Assembly: GCF_041821025.1 (NCBI RefSeq)
Contig: NZ_JBGUAY010000001.1
Span: forward strand, 459,413 to 523,412
Length of the DNA stretch: 64,000 nt
Source of the DNA: Egicoccus sp. AB-alg6-2
Lineage (GTDB): Bacteria; Actinomycetota; Nitriliruptoria; Nitriliruptorales; Nitriliruptoraceae
Direction of reading: 5' to 3'
The translations under genes and the position numbers were made by a program. Shown here piece after piece: positions 21,134-29,516 of this stretch. Position 1 is the first letter of the stretch. Each line of letters begins with the position of its first letter. The notes under the pieces were generated by a model, which worked only from the letters and a program-made list of their open reading frames with translations, made no database searches and was not told where the DNA came from.

Positions 21134-22699
21134 ATGGATCTCGCCGGGCGGCTGAGCGCGCTGCTGGCCGAGCACGGCAGCATGACGGTGCCGCGTCTGC
21201 TGCGCGCCCTGCAGGACGGGTCCGGCAGCCGGCTGCCCCGGGCGATGGTCGAGCGCGTCCTGACGGGGGACCCACGGTTCGTCACGGACGCCGATCCGCT
21301 CAAGCCGCGGTGGTCGTTGGATCCGGACGCACCAACCGCCTCCGACCGGCCCACCACGATCGGCACGCGGCAGCGCCTGGACCTGCTGGACCTGCGCGAC
21401 TGGCAGGCCGAGGCACTCGCGGCCTGGTCGGCGACGGGGCGCGGGGTCGTCGAAGCGGTCACCGGCACGGGTAAGACCCGACTGGCGATGGCCGCGATCC
21501 GCATCGTCGTCGACCGTGGCGGGCGGGCACTCGTGCTGGCGCCCACTCTCGAACTGCAGGACCAGTGGGTGCGGGAACTGCGGGGCGCCGCACCGGATCT
21601 GCGTGTCGGCCGGCTGGGCGGCGGCCACCGCGACGACCTGTACGAGCGTGACGTGGTGATCGCAACCCCGCACTCGGCCGCCAGCGTCCCGATCGAACCA
21701 CCCCCCGGTTCGCTGGGCCTGCTGGTGGCCGACGAGGCCCACCGCTACGGAGCGCCCACCTGGGGCGCGGCGCTCCACGACGTCTTCGGGCTGCGCCTGG
21801 CGCTGACCGCGACCTACGAACGCAACGACGACGGACTGGCCGAGGTGCTGGCGCCCTACTTCGGCGCGGTCGTCCACCGTTACGGCTACGACCGCGCGGT
21901 CGCCGACGGCACGGTGGCGCCGTTCCGGATCGCCCTCGCGGGTGTCCGGCTCGGTGCGGACGAACGCGACGCCTTCGACCGCGCCGACACGCGTGCGAGG
22001 CAGCTGCACCGTGAACTCGTCGGTGGGCTCGACATGCCCAAGGACCCACGCCGGCTCTTCGCCGCCGTGTCGGCGGTCGTCGCTGAAGCCGACCGCACCG
22101 GGAGGGACGGCCCACAGGTGCGCGCGTGTCGGGAATACCTCGTGCGGGTCCGCGAACGTCGCGAGGTGGCGGCGACGTGCGCCGGCAAGCTGCGGCTGTG
22201 TACCGCGGTGGCGCCGGCGCTCGCCGGTAGGCGTGCGCTGGTGTTCACCGACACCGTCGAGCAGGCCGAGGACGCCGCGGCGACGCTCGTGCGCGCCGGC
22301 GTCTACGCCGAGACCCTCCACGGCGGACTCGCCGACGACAAGCGCCGGATCCGCCTGGCGCAGTTCCGGCGGGGCCGGATCGACGCGCTGGTCGCCCCGC
22401 GTGTCCTCGACGAGGGCGTCGACGTCCCCGACGCCGACGTGGCGCTCGTCCTCGCCGCCTTCCGCACCCGACGGCAGATGATCCAGCGGCTCGGGCGCGT
22501 CCTGCGCGTCAAGGACGACGGGCGGGCGGCCACGCTGGTGCTCGGCCACGCCATCGACACGATCGAGGACCCCGCTCGGGGCGGCCACGGCGCGTTCCTG
22601 CGCCAGGTCCGCGAGGTCGCGCTCGAGATCGTCGACCTCGACCTCGACGCCGACTCCTCGGCGCTGGCGCCCTGGGTCGCCGGTTCCGGGCAGTGCTGA
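21134..22699 (+). CDS. DEAD/DEAH-box superfamily 2 helicase, XPB-like
   Basis: A 521-residue SF2 helicase. An N-terminal region of about 75 residues (winged-helix-like, MTVPRLLRALQDG) precedes the motor. Motif I is TGTGKT at 110-115, motif II DEAH at 200-203, motif III-like TATYER, and motif VI QRLGRVLRVK. The middle segment with many Asp and Arg (LGADERDAFDRADTRARQLHRELVGG) resembles XPB-type helicases. ATG 21134 directly follows the mutY TGA, so expression is coupled and a role in DNA repair is plausible but inferred. A hairpin terminator overlaps the stop. Confidence 0.85.
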   Translation: MDLAGRLSALLAEHGSMTVPRLLRALQDGSGSRLPRAMVERVLTGDPRFVTDADPLKPRWSLDPDAPTASDRPTTIGTRQRLDLLDLRDWQAEALAAWSATGRGVVEAVTGTGKTRLAMAAIRIVVDRGGRALVLAPTLELQDQWVRELRGAAPDLRVGRLGGGHRDDLYERDVVIATPHSAASVPIEPPPGSLGLLVADEAHRYGAPTWGAALHDVFGLRLALTATYERNDDGLAEVLAPYFGAVVHRYGYDRAVADGTVAPFRIALAGVRLGADERDAFDRADTRARQLHRELVGGLDMPKDPRRLFAAVSAVVAEADRTGRDGPQVRACREYLVRVRERREVAATCAGKLRLCTAVAPALAGRRALVFTDTVEQAEDAAATLVRAGVYAETLHGGLADDKRRIRLAQFRRGRIDALVAPRVLDEGVDVPDADVALVLAAFRTRRQMIQRLGRVLRVKDDGRAATLVLGHAIDTIEDPARGGHGAFLRQVREVALEIVDLDLDADSSALAPWVAGSGQC

Positions 22700-22718
22700 C
22701 CACGACGACCCCGTGGTC
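22698..22718 (+). terminator. Candidate terminator after the helicase gene
   Basis: GACCACG (22698-22704) and CGTGGTC (22712-22718) are perfect complements with a 7-base loop, beginning within the stop codon. There is no T-run. Confidence 0.45.
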
Positions 22719-22763
22719 GTGATCGTGCGTCCGCCGACGTCCACGCCGTACCTACGCGTCCAG

Positions 22764-22769
22764 TAGTCT
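22764..22769 (+). promoter_or_regulatory. Candidate disA -10 element
   Basis: TAGTCT lies about 105 bases before the disA start in a 175-base gap that holds no other feature. It matches the TAGnnT pattern seen before several genes here. No -35 is evident. Confidence 0.3.
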
Positions 22770-22874
22770 GCGCGGCGGCCGCGCAGCACGGATCGGTGGA
22801 ACCGGTCCACACGCGGGCCGATGCCGACGGCGCCCGAGCCAGGTGCGCCGTCCCAGGACTGGGAGGAGACCCGG

Positions 22875-23942
22875 GTGCCCGAGCAGACGCGCCACGAGGG
22901 TCTGCGCAACGTCCTGGCGATGCTCGCCCCGGGTTCGCCGCTGCGTGAGGGCATCGAGCGGGTCATCCGTGCGGGCCGCGGCGCGCTCATCGTCATCGGG
23001 TGGACGCCCGAGATCGAGGCCGTCGTCTCCGGTGGTTTCGTGATCGACATCGGCGCCACCAGCCAGCGGGTCGCGGAGCTGGCGAAGATGGACGGCGCGC
23101 TCGTGCTCGACGGCGAGGCGCAGCGGGTCCTGCGCGCCAACGTCCACCTCGTCCCCGACCCGGCGATCGAGACCTCCGAGACGGGAACGCGACATCGCTC
23201 GGCGGAGCGCACCGCGCGCCAGACCGGGCAACCCGTGATCGCGGTCTCCGAGTCGATGGGGATGGTGACGCTGTACTACGGACGGCGCCGACACACCGTC
23301 GAGGAGGTCTCGGCGCTGCTGTTCCGTGCCAACCAGGCGCTCTCGACGCTCGAGCGTTACCGCTCGCGGCTCGACGAGGTGTCGGCCACCCTGGCGGCAC
23401 GCGAGGTCGAGGACGCCGTCACGGTGCGCGACGTCGTCCTCACGCTCCAGCGTGCCGAGATGCTGCGGCGCATCGCGCTCGAGGTCGAGGACCACGTCGC
23501 CGAGCTCGGCTCCGAGGGCCGGCTGATCCAGCTCCAGCTCGACGAACTGGTCTCGTCCGTGGCCGACGACCGGGAACTGGTCGTGCGCGACTACCTGGCC
23601 GACCGGCGCCGCAAGCTCGCGAAGGTGTTGGACGACGTCGCGGCCCTGTCGACCGACCACCTGCTCGACGGCGAACTCGTGGCACGCATCCTGGCCTACG
23701 ACGAGGAGGAGCTCGACCGGCCGGTGACGCCTCGCGGCTACCGGCTGCTGTCGCGGATCCCCCGGCTGCCGCCCCGTGTGGTTGAACGGCTCGTCGAGCG
23801 GTTCGGCAACCTGCCGCGCATCATGGAGGCCTCGATCGCCGAACTCGACGACGTCGAGGGCGTGGGCGAATCGCGGGCCCGTACCATCCAGGACGGACTG
23901 CGGCGCCTCGCCGAGGCCAGCCTGCTGGAACGCTACGTCTGA
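22875..23942 (+). CDS. disA: DNA integrity scanning diadenylate cyclase
   Basis: A 355-residue enzyme that makes cyclic di-AMP from two ATP and scans DNA for branched structures. The DAC domain has the catalytic DGA at 73-75 (KMDGALVLD) and RHRSAER at 106-112. A helical linker (about 150-285) leads to a C-terminal helix-hairpin-helix DNA-binding domain (LPRIMEASIAELDDVEGVGESRARTIQDGL). GTG 22875 has a strong GGAGGAG 7 bases upstream and is preferred to ATG 22821. The usual neighbour radA is missing. carD follows after a 303-base gap. Confidence 0.96.
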   Translation: MPEQTRHEGLRNVLAMLAPGSPLREGIERVIRAGRGALIVIGWTPEIEAVVSGGFVIDIGATSQRVAELAKMDGALVLDGEAQRVLRANVHLVPDPAIETSETGTRHRSAERTARQTGQPVIAVSESMGMVTLYYGRRRHTVEEVSALLFRANQALSTLERYRSRLDEVSATLAAREVEDAVTVRDVVLTLQRAEMLRRIALEVEDHVAELGSEGRLIQLQLDELVSSVADDRELVVRDYLADRRRKLAKVLDDVAALSTDHLLDGELVARILAYDEEELDRPVTPRGYRLLSRIPRLPPRVVERLVERFGNLPRIMEASIAELDDVEGVGESRARTIQDGLRRLAEASLLERYV

Positions 23943-24041
23943 GCGCCATTGCCGGCCGTTCGGACATGGTCGCATGGACGGGGAAGTCGGCCCAAGGCGC
24001 CGAAACCCGCCCCTGACCTGCAGGTTCACGCCCGCAATCGG

Positions 24042-24071
24042 TTGAGCACGACCTTGGCCGTGTGGTAGGGT
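24042..24071 (+). promoter_or_regulatory. Candidate carD promoter
   Basis: TTGAGC (24042-24047) and TAGGGT (24066-24071) are 18 bases apart, the best sigma-70-like pair seen in the window. Transcription near 24078 would give a leader of about 170 bases before carD. Confidence 0.6.
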
Positions 24072-24134
24072 CCGGTCACACGTTCGCACTGCTCGTGCCG
24101 AGTCGCGGAGGCTTCAACCAGGATCGTGCGCGTC

Positions 24135-24172
24135 GGCACCAGCCCCCCAACCGGGTGCCCCGCACCGTTTTC
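24135..24172 (+). promoter_or_regulatory. Possible attenuator in the carD leader
   Basis: GGTGC (24154-24158) pairs with GCACC (24162-24166) across a CCC loop and is followed by GTTTTC, which looks like a small intrinsic terminator. Bases GGTGCC (24154-24159) can pair instead with GGCACC (24135-24140), so the two stems exclude each other. This is the only T-run after a hairpin noticed in the window. Regulation is inferred from sequence alone. Confidence 0.4.
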
Positions 24173-24245
24173 TGCGCGACGTCCACGCCTCCGTGCGGCC
24201 TCAGCCGCGTCCGTGCATCCCATCCGGATCGAGGAGCTGCCTCTC

Positions 24246-24737
24246 ATGGCCTACAGCGTCGGCGACACCGTCATCTACCCCCACCACGGCGCAGCGGTCA
24301 TCGAGCGGAAAGAAGCTCGCGAACTCAAGGGCGAAGCCCGCGAGTACCTCGTTCTGCGCCTGACCTACGGGGACCTGACGCTGATGGTCCCCGCCGACGC
24401 CTGCGAAGAGGTCGGCATCCGAAGCGTGGTCTCCAAGAAGGAGGTCGAGCAGGTCCTCGACGTCCTGCGCGAGCCCGAGGGAAAGGCCGCCGGCAACTGG
24501 TCGCGGCGCTTCAAGGCCAACTACGAGAAGCTGCGCTCCGGTGACATCTACCAGGTCGCCGAGGTGGTACGGAACCTCGCCACGCGCGAGAAGGACAAGG
24601 GCCTGTCCGCCGGCGAGAAGCGCATGCTGACCAAGGCGAAGCAGATCCTGCTCTCCGAGCTCGCGGTCGCCATCAAGAAGGACGAGACCAAGGCCGAGGA
24701 GCTGGTCGAGAAGGTGCTGGCCGAAGCCCAGGCCTGA
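24246..24737 (+). CDS. carD: CarD-family RNA polymerase-binding transcription regulator
   Basis: A 163-residue protein, almost the same length as mycobacterial CarD. The N-terminal Tudor-like domain (MAYSVGDTVIYPHHGAAVIERKEAREL) binds RNA polymerase beta. The C-terminal helical domain (NWSRRFKANYEKLRSGDIYQVAEVVRNL...LSAGEKRMLTKAKQILLSELA) contains the conserved Trp that contacts the promoter bubble. It stabilises open complexes at rRNA and other promoters. ATG 24246 has GAGGAG about 10 bases upstream. The frame stays open upstream to GTG 24126, but the resulting Pro/Arg-rich extension is not a CarD feature. A strong hairpin terminator follows. Confidence 0.96.
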   Translation: MAYSVGDTVIYPHHGAAVIERKEARELKGEAREYLVLRLTYGDLTLMVPADACEEVGIRSVVSKKEVEQVLDVLREPEGKAAGNWSRRFKANYEKLRSGDIYQVAEVVRNLATREKDKGLSAGEKRMLTKAKQILLSELAVAIKKDETKAEELVEKVLAEAQA

Positions 24738-24762
24738 TCGACGTCCGGCGACGACGACCCGC

Positions 24763-24789
24763 GACGACCGCCCCTGCCGGGCGGTCGTC
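24763..24789 (+). terminator. Terminator hairpin after carD
   Basis: A perfect 11-bp stem (24763-24773 with 24779-24789) and 5-base loop CTGCC begin 26 bases after the carD stop and end 26 bases before the next start. Confidence 0.7.
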
Positions 24790-24815
24790 CTCGTCGGAGC
24801 CGGGGAGGACACCTC

Positions 24816-25919
24816 GTGGCTGTACGACCGCGGACCGGCCGTCCCATGGTCGAGGTGCTGCGGCTGGCGATCGTGCTGTTGTTCACCGCCGCCGGTCATG
24901 CGGTCGGCACGGGCCTGGACGACCTGCTCGGACGCGGTGAGCCCGAGACGACCCGGCTGGTCGCCTCGGTACTCGGCGCGTTGACCGGCTATCTCGCCGG
25001 CGGCTGGCTCGGTCGCGCCGTCGTGCGGGGCGTGGACACCGCAGGCTCCGCGCTCGAGCACGTGCCGGCCGCCAAGCTCGTCGCCGCCTGCATCGGTGCG
25101 GCGCTCGGCGCACTCGCCGGCCTGGTGGTCCTGCTCCCGGTGGTCCTGCTGCCCTACCAGCGCTACACCGTGCCGGTGATGCTGCTGGTGGTGTTGGTGC
25201 TCGCCTACGCGGGCGGGCGCCTCGGCAGCGCCCGCGGCGCCGACCTCGGGCGCTTCGTCGGCGTTCGGGGCCGCCTCGACGTGCGCACCCCCTCGCGCGG
25301 GTCGGGGGTGAAGGTGCTCGACACCTCGGCACTGGTCGACGCCCGGGTCGTCGACGTCGCGCGAGCCGGCTTCCTCGAGGGCACCCTGGTCGTCCCCACC
25401 TTCGTGCTCGACGAACTGCAGGCGCTGGCCGACGCGGGCGAGGACCACCGGCGGCGGTCGGGTCGTCGCGGGCTCGAGGCGCTGCACATGCTGCAGGACG
25501 AGTCGCTGGTGGCGGTCGAGGTCACCGAGGAATCCGTGCCCGGCGTCGCCGAGGTCGATGCCAAGCTGGCCACGCTGTGTCGCCAGCGGGGTGCGGCACT
25601 GATCACCACCGACGGCAACCTGGCGCGCGTCGCCGAGATCGGTGGGGTACGGGTGCTCAACCTGCACGCCCTGGCGGACGCGGTCCGCCCGCCCGTGCTG
25701 CCCGGCGAACGCCTCGTGGTGCGGCTGGTCCGCCCGGGCCGGGACGCCGGTCAGGGGGTGGCCTACCTCGACGACGGGACCATGGTGGTCGTCGAGGGCG
25801 GCGCCGGACGGATCGGCGAGGAGTTGCCCGTCGACGTGACCTCGATCGTGCAGAACCGCCAGGGCCGCATGCTGTTCGCTTCCTGCTCCGGCGGCGACGA
25901 TGTCCGGACCCGGCGATGA
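24816..25919 (+). CDS. PIN and TRAM domain membrane protein (YacL-like)
   Basis: A 367-residue protein. The N-terminal 150 residues carry about four membrane segments (IVLLFTAAGHAVG; LVASVLGALTGYLAGGWLG; VAACIGAALGALAGLVVLLPVVLL; VMLLVVLVLAYAGG). A PIN nuclease domain follows, with acidic residues in VLDTSALVDAR (Asp169, Asp175), DELQALAD and ITTDGNLA. The last 60 residues or so match a TRAM RNA-binding domain (LRPGRDAGQGVAYLDDGTMVVVEGG). Bacillus YacL occupies the same position between disA and ispD. The GTG start has GGGGAGG upstream. Its RNA target is unknown. The stop overlaps the ispD ATG (ATGA). Confidence 0.9.
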   Translation: MAVRPRTGRPMVEVLRLAIVLLFTAAGHAVGTGLDDLLGRGEPETTRLVASVLGALTGYLAGGWLGRAVVRGVDTAGSALEHVPAAKLVAACIGAALGALAGLVVLLPVVLLPYQRYTVPVMLLVVLVLAYAGGRLGSARGADLGRFVGVRGRLDVRTPSRGSGVKVLDTSALVDARVVDVARAGFLEGTLVVPTFVLDELQALADAGEDHRRRSGRRGLEALHMLQDESLVAVEVTEESVPGVAEVDAKLATLCRQRGAALITTDGNLARVAEIGGVRVLNLHALADAVRPPVLPGERLVVRLVRPGRDAGQGVAYLDDGTMVVVEGGAGRIGEELPVDVTSIVQNRQGRMLFASCSGGDDVRTRR

Positions 25920-26605
25920 GGTTCGGCGTGGTCGTCGTCGCGGCCGGGGTCGGTGAGCGGTTGGGGCATGGGCGCCCGAAGGCGCTGGTCGAGCTGGCGG
26001 GCCGTCCACTGCTCCACCACGCCCTCCGCGGCCTGCACCGGGCCGGCATGCCGCCCGCGGTGGTCGTCCACACCCCGGGGGAGGAGGCGGCGTTCCGGAC
26101 CGCCGCCGCCGAGTTCGAGGTGGCTGCCCTCGTGCCCGGGGCTGCAACCCGCACCGGCAGCGTCGCCGCGGGCCTTGCGGCATTGGGTCCGACCCCTGAC
26201 GTGATCCTCGTCCACGACGCCGCCCGGGCGCTGACCCCCCCGTCGGTGATGCGGGCCGTCGCCGCCGCCGTGACCGGTGACGTGGTCGCGGCAGCCCCGG
26301 GTATGCCGGTCAGCGACACGCTCAAGCGGGTCAGCGGCGACGAGGAGGTGGTGGCCACGGTCCCCCGCGAGGACCTGCGGGCGATCCAGACCCCACAGGC
26401 GTTCACGCGCGCGGCGCTGTCCGCGGCCCACGCCACCCGGGAGGAGGCCACCGACGACCTCGCCCTCGTCGAGCGATTGCTCGCCGACGGGCGCCTCCGT
26501 GGGCGTATCGTGGTCGTCGCCGGCGCCGCGACGGCCATGAAGGTGACCTATCCGCACGACCTGGTCGTCGCCGAGGCGCTCCTGCGGGCCGGCAGCGAGG
26601 AATGA
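25916..26605 (+). CDS. ispD: 2-C-methyl-D-erythritol 4-phosphate cytidylyltransferase
   Basis: A 229-residue enzyme of the MEP pathway that forms CDP-methylerythritol. VVVVAAGVGERLGHGRPKALVELAGRPLLHHAL is the CTP-binding start, and VHDAARAL, AAPGMPVSDTLKRV, IQTPQAFTRAAL and TDDLALVERLL are diagnostic. The ATG overlaps the TGA of the PIN gene by 4 bases. Only 2 bases separate its stop from the ispF ATG chosen here. ispD and ispF are separate genes rather than the fused form of some bacteria. Confidence 0.95.
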   Translation: MRFGVVVVAAGVGERLGHGRPKALVELAGRPLLHHALRGLHRAGMPPAVVVHTPGEEAAFRTAAAEFEVAALVPGAATRTGSVAAGLAALGPTPDVILVHDAARALTPPSVMRAVAAAVTGDVVAAAPGMPVSDTLKRVSGDEEVVATVPREDLRAIQTPQAFTRAALSAAHATREEATDDLALVERLLADGRLRGRIVVVAGAATAMKVTYPHDLVVAEALLRAGSEE

Positions 26606-26607
26606 GG

Positions 26608-27114
26608 ATGGACCTGCGGATCGGCAACGGACTGGACGTGCACCCCTTCGCGTCGGACGGCGACCGCGTCCTGGTCCTGTGCGGCGTCGAGGTCGCCGAG
26701 GGACCCGGCCTCGACGGCCACTCGGACGCGGACGTCGCCACGCACGCGGTGGCGGACGCGTTGCTCGGGGCACTCGCGATGGGCGACCTCGGCAGCTGGT
26801 TCGGCGTCGACGAGCCCGAGGTCGCCGGCGCCGACTCGTTGCGTCTGCTCGCAGCCGTCGTCGCCGGGGTCGCCGACCGTGGCTGGGCGCCGGCCAACGT
26901 CGACCTGACGGTGGTCGCCCAGGGGCCCCGGTTGTCGCCCTACCGCGAAGCGATGCGGGACCGCCTCGCGAGGGTGCTCCACCTCGACCTGGACGCCGTC
27001 TCGGTCAAGTTCACCACCACCGACCGGCTCGGGTTCCTCGGACGTGGCGAGGGCATCGCGGCCTGGGCCACCGTCACGGTGCTCCGGCGGAGCGGCGCAG
27101 CGACACAGCATTAG
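26608..27114 (+). CDS. ispF: 2-C-methyl-D-erythritol 2,4-cyclodiphosphate synthase
   Basis: A 168-residue MEP-pathway enzyme, trimeric and zinc-dependent. Metal ligands Asp10 and His12 are in GNGLDVHPF, and GHSDADVATHAVADALLGA is the second signature. KFTTTDRLGFLGRGEGIAAWATV closes the domain. ATG 26608 has GAGG 7 bases upstream, whereas ATG 26602, which would overlap the ispD stop, has almost no spacing. A TAGACT at 27112-27117, overlapping the stop, may be a promoter for cysS. Confidence 0.95.
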   Translation: MDLRIGNGLDVHPFASDGDRVLVLCGVEVAEGPGLDGHSDADVATHAVADALLGALAMGDLGSWFGVDEPEVAGADSLRLLAAVVAGVADRGWAPANVDLTVVAQGPRLSPYREAMRDRLARVLHLDLDAVSVKFTTTDRLGFLGRGEGIAAWATVTVLRRSGAATQH

Positions 27115-27190
27115 ACTCGTCCTGCCGTGCGCCCGACGTTCGCCCTCGTCCGCGGCGCCCCCGCCACACTCCCGACCCGGTGGTCCGACG

Positions 27191-28606
27191 TTGTCCCTGG
27201 TCCTGTACGACACCCTGCGACGCGACAAGGTCGCCTTCGAGCCGCGCGAACCCGGACGGGTCTCGCTCTACGTCTGCGGCCCGACGGTGCAGGCGGACGC
27301 CCATGTCGGCCACGGTCGGCTCGCGGTGGTCACCGACGTGCTGCGGCGCTACCTGTTGCACCGCGGTGACGAGGTCACGTTCGTCCAGAACGTCACCGAC
27401 ATCGACGACAAGATCATCCTGCGCGCGCGACGCGAGAAGGTCGACCCCGCCGTCATCGCGACCCGTTACACGCGGGCCTGGAACCGCACGATGGACACGC
27501 TCGGGGTCATGGCGCCCGATGTCCAGCCCCTCGCGACCGGTCACCTGCTGGAGATGCAGGCCCTGATCCAGGAACTGATCGAGCAGGACAAGGCCTACGC
27601 CGTCGACGGTGACGTCTTCTTCCGCGTCCGCGCCTTCGAGGGCTACGGCAAGCTGTCCGGTCGGCGGATCGACGACATGCAGCAGGGCGAGGACGTCGTC
27701 GACGCCGACCGCAAAGACGACCCGCTCGACTTCGCCATGTGGAAGTCGGCCAAGCCAGGGGAGCCGTCGTGGCCCTCGCCGTGGGGTGACGGGCGGCCCG
27801 GCTGGCACATCGAGTGCTCCGCGATGGCGGTCAAGCACCTCGGCGAGGGTTTCGACATCCACTGCGGTGGCCTCGACCTCGTCTTTCCCCACCACGAGAA
27901 CGAGATCGCCCAGCACGAGGCCGCACACGGCGGCGTGTTCGCCCGGCACTGGGTCCACAACGGCATGGTGCGGATGGGCGACGAGAAGATGTCGAAGTCC
28001 GTCGGCAACGTGGTCTCGCTCACCGACGCGGTCGCCGAGTGGGGCGTCGGGCCCCTGCGCCTGTGGTACTTGTCCGCCAGCCATCGCAGCCCGCTCACCT
28101 TCGACACCGAGCGGCTGCGTGACGCCGAGGCCGCCCACCAGCGGTTGACGACGTTCCTGCGCTCGGCCCGCCGCATGGCCGACGGCGCGACGGCAGACCA
28201 GAGCGCCGGCGAGCGGCACCTCGAGGCGTTCCGCGACGCCATGGACGACGACCTCAACGCCCCACAGGCCGTCGCCGCCCTGCACGAGCTGGTGTCGGTG
28301 GGCAACGAGCGCCTGCCGGCGGCCGAGAAGGGTGATGCGGCGGCCCGGGCGGACGTCGCCGGACTCGCCGACGCGCTGGTGTCGGTCGGCGACGGCGTGT
28401 TCGGCCTCGGCCTCGAGGCGGCCCTCGCGGACGCGTCCGCCCTCGAACGCCAACTGCAGCCGCTGGTCGGGCAGCTGCTCGAGCAACGGGCCCAGGCGCG
28501 CGCCGACCGGGATTTCGCCGCCGCCGACCGCATCCGCGATCAGCTCGCTTCCGCGGGGGTCGTCGTCGAGGATCGCCCCGACGGGCCGCGCTGGTACGTG
28601 GCGTGA
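27191..28606 (+). CDS. cysS: Cysteinyl-tRNA synthetase
   Basis: A 471-residue class I synthetase. The zinc Cys29 is in YVCGPTVQADAHVGHGR. The HIGH motif reads HVGH at 38-41 and the signature loop KMSKS at 266-270. ECSAM and HHENEIAQ supply further zinc and tRNA contacts. The best start is TTG 27191, giving MSLVLYDTLRR as in relatives. GTG and ATG codons upstream in this frame would add unrelated Arg/Pro-rich sequence. The stop overlaps rlmB by 4 bases. The mshC paralogue of mycothiol makers was excluded because YDTLRR..VSLYVCGPTV and the length fit CysS. Confidence 0.95.
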   Translation: MSLVLYDTLRRDKVAFEPREPGRVSLYVCGPTVQADAHVGHGRLAVVTDVLRRYLLHRGDEVTFVQNVTDIDDKIILRARREKVDPAVIATRYTRAWNRTMDTLGVMAPDVQPLATGHLLEMQALIQELIEQDKAYAVDGDVFFRVRAFEGYGKLSGRRIDDMQQGEDVVDADRKDDPLDFAMWKSAKPGEPSWPSPWGDGRPGWHIECSAMAVKHLGEGFDIHCGGLDLVFPHHENEIAQHEAAHGGVFARHWVHNGMVRMGDEKMSKSVGNVVSLTDAVAEWGVGPLRLWYLSASHRSPLTFDTERLRDAEAAHQRLTTFLRSARRMADGATADQSAGERHLEAFRDAMDDDLNAPQAVAALHELVSVGNERLPAAEKGDAAARADVAGLADALVSVGDGVFGLGLEAALADASALERQLQPLVGQLLEQRAQARADRDFAAADRIRDQLASAGVVVEDRPDGPRWYVA

Positions 28607-29424
28607 GTCGCGGCGGCCGCGGCGGTGCCGCCCGCCGGACCGGTCAGGACCGCGGCCGTCGCCATGCCCGCGCGAACGTCGGCGACGGTGGGGACGGTCG
28701 CGTCGTCGTCGGCCTGCATCCGGTCCGCGAACTGCTGCGTGCGGGTCGTCCGGTGCGGCGCCTGCTCGTTGCCGACACCCGGGACGCCTCGGCGGTGCTC
28801 GCCGAGATCCTCGGCCTGGCCCGCGACGCCGGGATCGTCGTCGAGGAGGTCGACCGCGCACGGATCGACGACCGCGCCGAGGGCCAGGTCCACCAGGGCG
28901 TGCTGGCGATCGCGCCGCCGTTCCCGTACGCCATGCTCCCCGACGTCGTCGCTCGCCCGCGGACCGAGCCGTTGCTGCTCGTGGCGCTCGACTCGGTGAC
29001 CGACCCACACAACCTCGGCTCCATCGCACGCACGGCCGACGCCGTCGGCGCCCACGGGTTGCTCCTGCCGTCGCGTCGGGCGGCCTCCGTGACACCGACG
29101 GCCGAGAAGGCGGCTGCGGGCGCGCTCGCGCACCTTCCGGTGGTACAGGTCGCCAACCTGGTGCGGACGCTGAAGGAGATGCAGGGCGGCGGCACGTGGG
29201 TGGTCGGCCTCGACGGCGACGCCCCCGACCCGATCGGCGACTGCCGGCTCCTGGCCGACGCCCTGGTGCTGGTCGTCGGTGCCGAAGGTCGCGGCCTGTC
29301 GCGGCTGACCGCCGAGACGTGTGACCAGCTGGTGCGGCTGCCGATGCGCGGCGCCGTGGGCTCCCTCAACGCCTCCGTCGCCGCAGCCGTCGCCCTGTAC
29401 GAGGTGCTGCGCCACCGCGGCTGA
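28603..29424 (+). CDS. rlmB: TrmH/SpoU-family rRNA 2'-O-methyltransferase
   Basis: A 273-residue SPOUT methyltransferase probably acting on 23S rRNA G2251. A basic N-terminus of about 30 residues precedes the substrate-binding domain (VVVGLHPVRELLRAGRPVRRLLVA). The knotted catalytic domain has DSVTDPHNLGSIARTADAVGAHGLLLP, VVGAEGRGLSRL and LPMRGAVGSLNASVAAAVALYEVLR, the three SpoU motifs. The GTG start overlaps the cysS stop. Position after cysS matches both Bacillus and Mycobacterium (Rv3579c). Confidence 0.92.
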   Translation: MSRGGRGGAARRTGQDRGRRHARANVGDGGDGRVVVGLHPVRELLRAGRPVRRLLVADTRDASAVLAEILGLARDAGIVVEEVDRARIDDRAEGQVHQGVLAIAPPFPYAMLPDVVARPRTEPLLLVALDSVTDPHNLGSIARTADAVGAHGLLLPSRRAASVTPTAEKAAAGALAHLPVVQVANLVRTLKEMQGGGTWVVGLDGDAPDPIGDCRLLADALVLVVGAEGRGLSRLTAETCDQLVRLPMRGAVGSLNASVAAAVALYEVLRHRG

Positions 29425-29480
29425 CCGAACGGCCCTCCAGCGGCGCAACCCGGGGGTCGGTCGCTCGTTGGGTCGTGCGA

Positions 29481-29499
29481 CCGGGGTCGTCGACCCCGG
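29481..29499 (+). promoter_or_regulatory. 19-base perfect palindrome upstream of the sigma factor gene
   Basis: CCGGGGTCG (29481-29489) and CGACCCCGG (29491-29499) surround one central base. The element ends 17 bases before the sigma gene ATG and 57 bases after the rlmB stop begins the gap. It may be an operator, a terminator for rlmB, or a hairpin that limits translation of the sigma factor. Confidence 0.45.
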
Positions 29500-29516
29500 C
29501 CGGACGGGGGGCGACG

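Noticed and set aside
20192..23212. 1000-residue - strand frame across mutY, the helicase and disA
   Set aside because: It is antisense to three well-supported genes, and its length is explained by the lack of AT-rich stop codons.
24126..24245. 40-residue N-terminal extension of CarD from GTG 24126
   Set aside because: The CarD family starts at MAYSVGDTV with a good ribosome binding site at 24230-24235, and the extension is Pro/Arg-rich and overlaps the leader hairpins.
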